Assembly: GCA_934630855.1 (NCBI GenBank)
Contig: CAKTWW010000032.1
Location: forward strand, 1 to 26,090
Direction of reading: 5' to 3'
DNA: 26,090 nt
Source of the DNA: an uncultured Collinsella sp.
GTDB lineage: Bacteria; Actinomycetota; Coriobacteriia; Coriobacteriales; Coriobacteriaceae
Under the pieces are notes generated by a model. The model saw only the letters and a program-made list of their open reading frames with translations, was not told the origin of the DNA and made no database searches. This document shows positions 15,872 to 21,540 of this stretch, piece by piece; within the stretch, counting starts at the first letter, position 1, and the number at the start of each line of letters is the position of its first letter. Position numbers and translations under genes: made by a program.

Positions 15872-15906
15872 GAGCCGCTATCCACCTGGGTAGCGGCTCT
15901 TTTTTA
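15872..15906 (+). terminator. Rho-independent terminator of the NifU-like/GGGtGRT operon
   Basis: GAGCCGCTA (15872-15880) pairs with TAGCGGCTC (15891-15899). The stem can extend through TCC/GGG to a four-base ACCT loop, and is followed by TTTTTT. Confidence 0.93.
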
Positions 15907-15935
15907 TTCCCGAGGGTAACCAACGCCGATATATC

Positions 15936-16002
15936 AGTTGCGGTGAAATACGGACTGATTAGCCCTTATACGAGTCAAAACAGTCCATATTCCACCGCAG
16001 CT
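15936..16002. repeat. REP-like imperfect palindrome
   Basis: TGCGGTGAAATACGGACTG (15939-15957) and CAGTCCATATTCCACCGCA (15981-15999) are inverted repeats matching at 17 of 19 positions, separated by 23 bases. An outer AG/CT pair extends the stem with one wobble. It lies in intergenic DNA after a terminator and is not followed by a T tract, so it is not itself a terminator. Size, position and the two compensating-looking mismatches fit a REP element or a small non-autonomous element; the RAYT-like gene lies 2.3 kb upstream. Copy number in the genome is unknown. Confidence 0.6.
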
Positions 16003-16138
16003 TGATGAGGGATGGAGCTGATCGTTCAAGTGTTCGCGACGCCCACCTGCGATATCGGCCCTTTACCGATTAACGAAATCTTTTCGATGCCTTTGGCGAG
16101 CGCCCGTGCGACAATGCGCCGGACGAGAAAGGAATCCG

Positions 16139-17665
16139 ATGGAATCGACTGATGTACTGGTAATTGGATCTGGCATTGCGGGCCTCTGTGCCGGCATCGA
16201 GGCGGCACGCGCAGGCGCTACCGTCGCCATTGCGAGCGCCGGCAAGACCATGAGCGGATCGAGCTTCTTTCCGGGCACGTGGGGCCTCGGCCTTATCGGG
16301 CCCGTCGACGAAGCCGACGAGCAGGACCTCATCGACACCATCCAGGCCGTCGGTGGTGGTGTGGCCGACCCCGAGCTCGTCCAGACGTTTGTCCACGGCA
16401 TTCCTCAAGCGATCCAGTGGCTCGAACAGGATCTGGGTGTTGAACTCCAGCGACCGCAAAGCGCCGAGAGCGCCCAGCAAAAGCAATTTATCCCCTGCTT
16501 TGACCATAAGACGCGTATGTGGCGCGGCCTGACCCGCAAGCCCCTTGAGGACGCTCTGACAGCCCAGATCGAATCACTCGGCATTCGCCTGCTCCCCCGC
16601 CACGAGCTTATCGACCTTGTTGAGGCCACGGACGGACGAATCACCGGGGCCGTGCTCTACGACCGCGCAAACGAGCATCTCGTGCCTGTGATAGCTAAGG
16701 CCACGATCATCGCAGCCGGCGGCACAGGTGGTCTGTTCGAGCGCAGTCTCACTTCGGCCGATGTACTCAGCTCCTCCCAAGCCATCGCCCAAACACATGG
16801 CGCGTCGCTTACCAATATAGAGTTCATGCAGATGATGCCCGGCTTCATTGAGCCCAAGCGCAACCTCGTCTTTAACGAGAAGACCTGGCGCTACGTCAAG
16901 TTCGACCAATCGGTCGATATCGCCAACGATAAACTCGACGATTTGCTCGAACAGCGCTCCGGATACGGCCCCTTCACTTCGCGTCTGGATTCTCGCGCTA
17001 TCGACCTCGCCATCGACCAAGCGGGCGCCGAGGGCCTAGCACTGCATTACGACTTCCCCAGTGAGGACGTCCCCGAGTTTGTGCAGACCTTTGCCACGTG
17101 GCTCCAGGACGAGCACGGCATTGCCCCGACCGATGAGATGCGCGTGGCGATGTACGCCCACGCCTCCAACGGTGGCATCAAGATCGACAAGGCAGCCGCG
17201 ACCGGTGTTGCGGGTCTCTACGCCTGCGGCGAGGCTACAGGCGGCATGCACGGCGCCGACCGCATTGGCGGCCTGTCTAGCGCCAACGGCATCGTGTTCG
17301 GACGGATTGCGGGTGCTTCGGCGGCGCGGGCGGCGCAGGAAGCCCCGGAGGCGCCCCTGAAGACGGATGTCGCCCTCCCCCAGCGCGGCCTCGCCAAGGC
17401 AGATGCCGAGCGCCTAAGCCGTAGCCTCAAACACACGATGAGCACCCACTGCATGATCAACCGCACCGAGGCGAGCCTCTCCTCAGCGCTGCAAGAGCTT
17501 GAAGGTCTGACGTTCGAGTCCGCAACCCTAAGTATGCAAAACGCCAAGGACAGCCAAATCGCGGCCCTCGCCCGCCTGCAATCGCAAATTAAGCTGGCAA
17601 CCGAGATGGTCAAAGCCATGCGCAAGCGAACCGAAAGCCTCGGATCGCACTATCGAGCGGACTAA
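16139..17665 (+). CDS. FAD-dependent oxidoreductase of the FrdA/NadB (succinate dehydrogenase flavoprotein) family
   Basis: A 508-residue soluble flavoprotein. The N-terminus is a classic FAD-binding strand-loop-helix with GSGIAG at 10-15, followed by GATVAIASAG. The family's second signature is HASNGGIKID (341-350) and then LYACGEATGGMHGADRIGG with GLSSANGIVFGRIAG, matching the GxHGxNRLGG region of fumarate reductase and L-aspartate oxidase. A helical C-terminal part (about 430-508) resembles the cap found in both. There are no nadA/nadC genes or fumarate reductase Fe-S subunit beside it, so the substrate is undecided; no signal or haem-binding CxxCH is visible. ATG 16139 has AAAGGA upstream; an in-frame ATG at 16106 does not. 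The gene seems monocistronic. Confidence 0.83.
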   Translation: MESTDVLVIGSGIAGLCAGIEAARAGATVAIASAGKTMSGSSFFPGTWGLGLIGPVDEADEQDLIDTIQAVGGGVADPELVQTFVHGIPQAIQWLEQDLGVELQRPQSAESAQQKQFIPCFDHKTRMWRGLTRKPLEDALTAQIESLGIRLLPRHELIDLVEATDGRITGAVLYDRANEHLVPVIAKATIIAAGGTGGLFERSLTSADVLSSSQAIAQTHGASLTNIEFMQMMPGFIEPKRNLVFNEKTWRYVKFDQSVDIANDKLDDLLEQRSGYGPFTSRLDSRAIDLAIDQAGAEGLALHYDFPSEDVPEFVQTFATWLQDEHGIAPTDEMRVAMYAHASNGGIKIDKAAATGVAGLYACGEATGGMHGADRIGGLSSANGIVFGRIAGASAARAAQEAPEAPLKTDVALPQRGLAKADAERLSRSLKHTMSTHCMINRTEASLSSALQELEGLTFESATLSMQNAKDSQIAALARLQSQIKLATEMVKAMRKRTESLGSHYRAD

Positions 17666-17707
17666 GCTGGTACCCATCTAGAACAGAGCACAACTTCTCG
17701 ATATTTA

Positions 17708-17735
17708 TGGGCCCCGTATACGCTCGCGGGGCCCA
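17708..17735. other. Strong GC-rich hairpin after the flavoprotein gene
   Basis: TGGGCCCCG (17708-17716) pairs with CGGGGCCCA (17727-17735) around a 10-base loop, 43 bases beyond the flavoprotein stop. No T tract follows on the plus strand (ATCGTG), and on the minus strand only TAAATATC follows. It may be a Rho-independent-like pause, a Rho-assisted end, or an mRNA-stabilising structure. Confidence 0.5.
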
Positions 17736-17818
17736 ATCGTGTCCGCACGACCGCGTATTCTTATTCTGAATATAGAGCGGGCACAGCCGTGTAGACATAG
17801 GACTAGAGAGGAAGAGAA

Positions 17819-18244
17819 ATGGACAGTAGAGATATCGAGAAGTGGCGCGTCGAACTTAATAGCTACGCCCATACGGAAGACGATGTTGAGTATTGGCTCG
17901 CACGAGATTTAATGGAACCCCTCGGATATACCCAATGGCGAAATTTTGAGACTGCGATAAAGAGGGCTATGGCATCGTGTGAAGTCAACGAAATGCCAGT
18001 TGTTTCCTATTTTGCTGAGACCAGCAAAATAGTCCCAACCGGAATAGGACAAAAAGCCGTCAAGGACTATAAACTGACTCGCTACGCATGCTATTTAATC
18101 GCCCAGAACGGAGACCCGAACAAACCGGAAATTGCACTCGCCCAGGCTTACTTTGCCGTACAGACACGCCGCCAGGAGCTCATAGAGCAACGCGCAGGCG
18201 GTCGCCGCGGCGCTCCACGCCCCGACGGGTTCGACCCCATGTGA
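17819..18244 (+). CDS. DinD-like / BRO-N type protein, apparently truncated
   Basis: A 141-residue protein matching only the N-terminal half of DNA-damage-inducible protein D. Recognisable pieces are YWLARDLMEPLGYTQWRNFETAIKRA (about 22-47), then KDYKLTRYACYLIAQNGDPNKPEIALAQAYFAVQTRRQEL (about 81-120). Full-length DinD proteins run to about 270-280 residues, with a second helical half after the RRQEL segment. Here the frame ends 21 residues later with a basic, proline-rich tail. Codon use is more AT-rich and mixed than in its neighbours, and it sits at a tRNA array, both consistent with acquisition. AGAGAGG lies upstream of the ATG. It may be an intact short variant or a decayed remnant. Confidence 0.75.
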   Translation: MDSRDIEKWRVELNSYAHTEDDVEYWLARDLMEPLGYTQWRNFETAIKRAMASCEVNEMPVVSYFAETSKIVPTGIGQKAVKDYKLTRYACYLIAQNGDPNKPEIALAQAYFAVQTRRQELIEQRAGGRRGAPRPDGFDPM

Positions 18245-18251
18245 GGTCAAC

Positions 18252-18282
18252 AAAAAAGCGACCAGCCGAAGCCAGTCGCTTT
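18252..18282 (-). terminator. Rho-independent terminator of the tRNA array
   Basis: Read on the minus strand, AAAGCGAC pairs with GTCGCTTT; the loop contains GC-TTCG-GC, a stable cUUCGg tetraloop, and TTTTTT follows. It lies 10 bases past the CCA end of the last tRNA. In the plus direction the same hairpin is followed only by TTAACA, though it could also slow transcription leaving the DinD-like gene. Confidence 0.88.
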
Positions 18283-18291
18283 AACATACTT

Positions 18292-18367
18292 TGGTGGGCC
18301 GTCAGGGGGTCGAACCCTGGACCTTGGGATTAAGAGTCCCCTGCTCTACCAACTGAGCTAACGACCC
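18292..18367 (-). tRNA. tRNA-Lys (anticodon CTT), distal copy
   Basis: A complete 76-base cloverleaf with encoded CCA. The acceptor GGGTCGT pairs with ACGGCCC (one G-U); the D arm is GCTC-AGTTGGTA-GAGC, the anticodon loop CTCTTAA gives CTT, and the T arm is CAGGG-TTCGACC-CCCTG. The top pair of the anticodon stem is G-A, a mismatch also present in the second copy. It decodes AAG and is the last gene of the His-Lys-Lys array. Confidence 0.97.
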
Positions 18368-18371
18368 AAAG

Positions 18372-18397
18372 CTAAAGTCCGTTGTGGCGGACTTTAG
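18372..18397 (-). other. Perfect hairpin between the two tRNA-Lys genes
   Basis: CTAAAGTCCG (18372-18381) and CGGACTTTAG (18388-18397) form a perfect 10-bp stem with a six-base loop, ending 4 bases before the mature 5' end of the distal tRNA-Lys. There is no T tract, so an RNA-processing role in the tRNA precursor is more likely than termination. Confidence 0.7.
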
Positions 18398-18410
18398 AGG
18401 AGATATCGTG

Positions 18411-18486
18411 TGGTGGGCCGTCAGGGGGTCGAACCCTGGACCTTGGGATTAAGAGTCCCCTGCTCTACCAACTGAGCTAACGACCC
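18411..18486 (-). tRNA. tRNA-Lys (anticodon CTT), proximal copy
   Basis: This gene is identical over all 76 bases, including the CCA, to the copy at 18292-18367, pointing to a recent tandem duplication or gene conversion. It is the middle gene of the minus-strand array, 22 bases after tRNA-His. Confidence 0.97.
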
Positions 18487-18508
18487 GATATCAACACGAA
18501 GCAAGAAC

Positions 18509-18586
18509 TGGGGTGGGTAAAGGGACTCGAACCCTCGACCTACGGGACCACAACCCGTCGCTCTAGCCAACTGAGCTACACCCACC
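18509..18586 (-). tRNA. tRNA-His (anticodon GTG)
   Basis: The first gene of the array, with encoded CCA. The 5' end GGTGGGTG includes the extra G(-1) typical of tRNA-His, opposite the C of CACCCC-A. The anticodon loop TTGTGGT in stem ACGGG/CCCGT gives GTG, and the T arm is GAGGG-TTCGAGT-CCCTT. It decodes both histidine codons. Confidence 0.97.
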
Positions 18587-18612
18587 GTGTCCTGTGCGCT
18601 TCGCGCTCGACT

Positions 18613-18641
18613 ATTATTGCAAGGAACGCCACGCGATGCAA
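18613..18641 (-). promoter_or_regulatory. Promoter of the tRNA array
   Basis: On the minus strand, TTGCAT, 17 bases, then AATAAT form a good housekeeping promoter. The -10 box matches five of six positions and transcription would begin roughly 20 bases before tRNA-His. Confidence 0.68.
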
Positions 18642-18648
18642 GCCCCAA

Positions 18649-18667
18649 TTTTCAAGAATTTTGAAAA
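18649..18667. repeat. AT-rich inverted repeat between tRNA-His and the aminotransferase gene
   Basis: TTTTCAAGAATTTTGAAAA has perfect 7-base arms around GAATT. It sits just upstream of the tRNA promoter (minus strand) and about 85 bases ahead of the aminotransferase start (plus strand). It could act as an operator or an AT-rich promoter upstream element; nothing more can be said. Confidence 0.4.
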
Positions 18668-18751
18668 GAGTTTTTCGAGCCGGTTTCGAGCAAATCCCAT
18701 CGGTTTCATAGGAGTAAACTTGCCCCACCGCAAATGCTCGAAAGGACAGGC

Positions 18752-19933
18752 ATGAAAGAACTCTCCAACCGCACGGCGACATTCACCGATTCGGTCATCC
18801 GCCGCATGACGCGCATCTCCAATATGTACGGCGCCGTCAATCTCTCGCAGGGCTTCCCCGACTTCGATCCCCCGGCGCAGCTGCTCGAGAGCCTGAGCAC
18901 CATCGCCGCCGACCCCAAGCCCCTCTACCACCAGTACTCCATCACTTGGGGCTCGCAGGCCATGCGCGAAGCGCTCGCGGCCAAGCAGGAGCATTTTATG
19001 GGCATGCCGGTTAATCCCAACGAGAACATCGTGGTCACGTGCGGCTCCACCGAGGCTATGATGGCCGCCATGATGACGGTCACGAACCCCGGCGACAAGG
19101 TCGTCATCTTCTCACCGTTCTACGAGAACTACGGTGCCGACACGATCCTCTCGGGCGCCGAGCCCATCTACGTGCCGCTGAACCCGCCCACGTTCGACTT
19201 CGATCGCGAGGTCCTGGAGGCGGCCTTCCGCGACAACGACCCCAAGGCGATCGTCCTGTGCAACCCATCCAACCCCTGCGGCAAGGTCTTCACGCGCGAG
19301 GAGCTCACCTTTATCGCCGACCTGTGCAAAAAGTACGACGCCTACTGCATCACCGACGAGGTCTACGAGCACATCGTCTATGCGCCCCACGAGCATGTCT
19401 ATATGGCCACGCTGCCCGGCATGTTCGAGCGCACCATCAGCTGCAGCTCGCTGTCCAAGACCTACTCCATCACCGGCTGGCGCCTGGGCTACACCATCGC
19501 CCCGGCCGAGATTACCGAGCGCATCAAGAAGGTCCACGACTTCCTCACCGTGGGCGCCGCCGCTCCTCTGCAGGAGGCCGTCGTCACCGCCCTCAACTTC
19601 GACGACAGTTATTACCAGGAGGTCCTCGACCTCTACACCGCCAAGCGCGACCTGTTCTGCCAGGGTCTCGATAGCATCGGCCTTGAGCACAACGTGCCGC
19701 AGGGCGCCTACTACGTGATGATGGACATCTCGGAGTTTGGCTACGACAGCGACCTCGACTTCTGTGAGGACCTGGCCTCCAAGGTGGGCGTGGGCGCGGT
19801 GCCGGGCTCCAGCTTCTTCCGCGAGCCCGTCAACCACCTGATCCGCTTCCACTTTGCCAAGCGCGATGAAACGCTCAACGCCGCGCTGGAGAACCTCAAG
19901 TCGCTGCGTGATAAAATCAAGCCGCGCGGGTAA
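18752..19933 (+). CDS. PLP-dependent class I/II aminotransferase
   Basis: A 393-residue fold-type I aminotransferase. The PLP lysine is K236 in SCSSLSKTYSITGWRLGY, with D202 in TDEVYE and N174 in NPSNPCG. GSTEAMMAAMM (98-108) is the phosphate-binding helix and the C-terminal LIRFHFAKRDE supplies the substrate-carboxylate arginine. The N-terminal INLSQGFPDFDPP-type sequence (here VNLSQGFPDFDPP, 29-41) and YHQYSITWGSQAMREAL are typical of the aspartate/kynurenine/methionine aminotransferase branch. The amino-acid substrate cannot be assigned from sequence. ATG 18752 is preferred because AAAGGACAGG lies directly upstream; an in-frame ATG at 18734 would place that site inside the coding region. 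It appears to be monocistronic with its own terminator. Confidence 0.93.
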   Translation: MKELSNRTATFTDSVIRRMTRISNMYGAVNLSQGFPDFDPPAQLLESLSTIAADPKPLYHQYSITWGSQAMREALAAKQEHFMGMPVNPNENIVVTCGSTEAMMAAMMTVTNPGDKVVIFSPFYENYGADTILSGAEPIYVPLNPPTFDFDREVLEAAFRDNDPKAIVLCNPSNPCGKVFTREELTFIADLCKKYDAYCITDEVYEHIVYAPHEHVYMATLPGMFERTISCSSLSKTYSITGWRLGYTIAPAEITERIKKVHDFLTVGAAAPLQEAVVTALNFDDSYYQEVLDLYTAKRDLFCQGLDSIGLEHNVPQGAYYVMMDISEFGYDSDLDFCEDLASKVGVGAVPGSSFFREPVNHLIRFHFAKRDETLNAALENLKSLRDKIKPRG

Positions 19934-19958
19934 GGACGGCCCAGCAACTAAAGGCACC

Positions 19959-20002
19959 AAAGAAACCTCGCGAACCCGTTGGGCTGCGAGGTTTCTTTTT
20001 TA
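19959..20002 (+). terminator. Rho-independent terminator of the aminotransferase gene
   Basis: AAAGAAACCTCGC (19959-19971) pairs perfectly with GCGAGGTTTCTTT (19986-19998) around a 14-base loop, and the T run continues to 20001. It abuts the inverted repeat in front of the kinase gene. Confidence 0.93.
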
Positions 20003-20036
20003 TAGCGCTTTCTTATAGTTTTTAGAGCGCTATACT
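20001..20036 (+). promoter_or_regulatory. Inverted-repeat operator and promoter of the ROK kinase gene
   Basis: TATAGCGCT (20001-20009) and AGCGCTATA (20026-20034) are perfect 9-base inverted repeats with a 16-base spacer. The right arm overlaps TATACT (20031-20036), a good -10 box; the -35 element is weak. The layout suggests a repressor site controlling the kinase gene, perhaps by a sugar-responsive regulator encoded elsewhere. Confidence 0.5.
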
Positions 20037-20062
20037 TTAGAGGTGGAGCAACTCATCCCTGA

Positions 20063-20122
20063 GAGAGGAACACTATGGCAGAGTAGCAGCTTATCGGAGC
20101 GCTCGAGGCCGGCGGCACCAAG
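20063..20122 (+). other. Natural start of the ROK kinase gene, interrupted by in-frame TAG at codon 4
   Basis: GAGAGAGGAA followed 4 bases later by ATG (20075) is a strong translation start. The codons read ATG GCA GAG TAG CAG CTT ATC, then GGA GCG CTC GAG GCC GGC GGC ACC AAG in the same frame as the downstream kinase. Those codons give QLIGALEAGGTK, the essential ROK nucleotide-binding motif. Only the TAG at 20084-20086 breaks the reading; a CAG-to-TAG change would explain it. No ATG, GTG or TTG lies between the stop and 20123. Confidence 0.85.
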
Positions 20123-20968
20123 ATGGTATGCGCCACGGGCTATGCGGACGGTACGGTCTTGGAGCGCGAGCAGATCGCGACCACGACCCCGCAGGAGACC
20201 GTCGAGGCCGTCAACGCATGGTTTGCAGACAAGGGCATTGCCGCCCTGGGCATCGGCGCCTTTGGCCCCACCGCGGTCAACCCTGCCTCGCCCCAGTACG
20301 GCAAGATCCTGGAGACGCCCAAGACCGCATGGCGCTACTTTGACCTGCTGGGCACCATCCAAAATGAGCTCAACATCCCCTGCGGCTACGACACCGACGT
20401 CAACGTCGCCTGCCTGGGCGAGGTCACCTTTGGTTGCGCCAAGGGTCTTACCGACGTGGTCTACCTAACAATCGGCACCGGCGTGGGCGCCGGCGTGCTC
20501 TCGGGCGGCCAGCTCGTGCATGGCATGATGCACCCCGAGGCCGGCCACATCCTGGTCACGCGCGACCCCCGCGATACCATCGGCGAGCACAGCGGCTGCC
20601 CCTTCCACGACAACTGCCTAGAGGGCCTCATTGCCGGTCCTGGCGTCAAAAAGCGCTGGGATGGTAAGTCTGCCGGCGAGATGGCCGACGGCCCGGAGGC
20701 CATGGACCTGCTCGCCGGCTATCTGGCACAGGCGCTCATGACCTACACGCTGTGCTATGCGCCGCAGAAGATCATCATCGGCGGCGGCGTGGCCGACCAC
20801 ACCCCCATCGTGCCGCTTGCCCGCAAAAAGTGCTCCGAGATGCTCAACGGCTACATCGTCACGCCCAAGGTCAACGATATCGACACCTATATCGTCAACA
20901 ACAGCCTCGATGGCAAGCAGGGCATCATGGGCTGCCTGGCCCTGGGTGCCGCTGCGCTTTTGCAGTAG
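20123..20968 (+). CDS. ROK-family fructokinase (interrupted near its N-terminus; possible pseudogene)
   Basis: A sugar kinase, probably fructokinase making fructose-6-phosphate from ATP and fructose. The open part from ATG 20123 has 281 residues. Visible motifs are GAFGPTAVNP, the catalytic-Asp segment CGYDTDVNVACLGE, YLTIGTGVGAGVLSGGQLVHG, HPEAGHIL and the zinc-binding HSGCPFHDNCLEGL, which matches the H/CxxHxxC variant of GmuE/ScrK-type enzymes. The ATP-binding AGGTK motif lies before this ATG, behind the TAG at 20084-20086, so a protein starting at 20123 should be inactive. Either the gene has a nonsense mutation, or the TAG is suppressed, or the base is a sequencing error. The rest of the frame is undamaged, so any inactivation is recent. 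A strong terminator follows. Confidence 0.85.
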   Translation: MVCATGYADGTVLEREQIATTTPQETVEAVNAWFADKGIAALGIGAFGPTAVNPASPQYGKILETPKTAWRYFDLLGTIQNELNIPCGYDTDVNVACLGEVTFGCAKGLTDVVYLTIGTGVGAGVLSGGQLVHGMMHPEAGHILVTRDPRDTIGEHSGCPFHDNCLEGLIAGPGVKKRWDGKSAGEMADGPEAMDLLAGYLAQALMTYTLCYAPQKIIIGGGVADHTPIVPLARKKCSEMLNGYIVTPKVNDIDTYIVNNSLDGKQGIMGCLALGAAALLQ

Positions 20969-21055
20969 AGACGCGGCAAAGGGGCGCTACGGCGAGAGGC
21001 AAGCCCGACCCACGGGATGACGCCGCCACGCTCCGTATAAGCCCATCAAATATAC

Positions 21056-21097
21056 AAGGCCGCCTAGGACCAAGCAACGTGTCCTAGGCGGCCTTTT
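21056..21097 (+). terminator. Terminator between the kinase and VanZ-like genes, overlapping the VanZ-like stop codon
   Basis: AAGGCCGCCTAGGAC (21056-21070) pairs perfectly with GTCCTAGGCGGCCTT (21081-21095) around a 10-base loop and is followed by TTTTT-equivalent bases overlapping the stem end (TTTTTGG). The stop codon and last residues of the convergent VanZ-like gene are encoded within the right arm, so one sequence serves as coding end and shared terminator. Confidence 0.88.
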
Positions 21098-21533
21098 TGG
21101 CGCATATGAGCGATCGCAGAAGGTATCGGAGAACCACGCCAGTCGCGGCTCCGCAGCAGTCGATCAACACATCGGTGATCATGCCGGCGCGACCGGGCAC
21201 AAAGAGCTGGATCGTCTCGTCGATCGAGGGAATCAGCAGCAGAAACACCGCCGTGGGAAGCAGCACGTCAAAGGTGCGCCGACCCTCAATGTCAAAGGCG
21301 TGCGTCGCCAGGATGCCGAGCACAAGGTACTCGGTAAAATGCGCACACTTGCGCACGACGAAGTTGGTCACCCACTCATACGGAAGCCCCATGCCGCGCA
21401 GAAAGCCGCGAACGGCCTCCATGATCGACAGGCTCAGCGAGCCGGACCCCGTACCGGGAACCATCGAATTGCCCCAAATGAGCAACACCATAAGGCAGGC
21501 AGCGATTGCCCACCTGCGATCGACTTTCACCAT
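21084..21533 (-). CDS. VanZ-family membrane protein
   Basis: A 149-residue integral membrane protein with about four hydrophobic segments. The VanZ-like signatures are CAHFTEYLVLGILATHAF (about 63-80) and SIDETIQLFVPGRAGMITDVLIDCCGAATG (about 103-132). VanZ-like proteins are linked to teicoplanin resistance and, more broadly, to envelope functions, but most chromosomal copies have no proven role. The gene begins 7 bases after the stop of the gene at 21541-23106 and is likely co-transcribed with it; a GGAGG inside the end of that gene lies 12 bases before this ATG. Nothing in the neighbourhood suggests glycopeptide resistance. Confidence 0.88.
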   Translation of the reverse strand: MVKVDRRWAIAACLMVLLIWGNSMVPGTGSGSLSLSIMEAVRGFLRGMGLPYEWVTNFVVRKCAHFTEYLVLGILATHAFDIEGRRTFDVLLPTAVFLLLIPSIDETIQLFVPGRAGMITDVLIDCCGAATGVVLRYLLRSLICAKKAA

Positions 21534-21540
21534 GCAGACG

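Noticed and set aside
14088..15923. 611-codon minus-strand open frame antisense to the NifU-like and GGGtGRT genes
   Set aside because: Overlaps two well-supported genes completely and would have to read through the terminator hairpin; no recognisable domain.
17708..17735. GC-rich hairpin read as an intrinsic terminator
   Set aside because: No T tract follows on either strand, so I list it only as a hairpin.
19112..19960. 282-codon minus-strand open frame antisense to the aminotransferase
   Set aside because: Compositional shadow; the plus-strand frame has all aminotransferase motifs.
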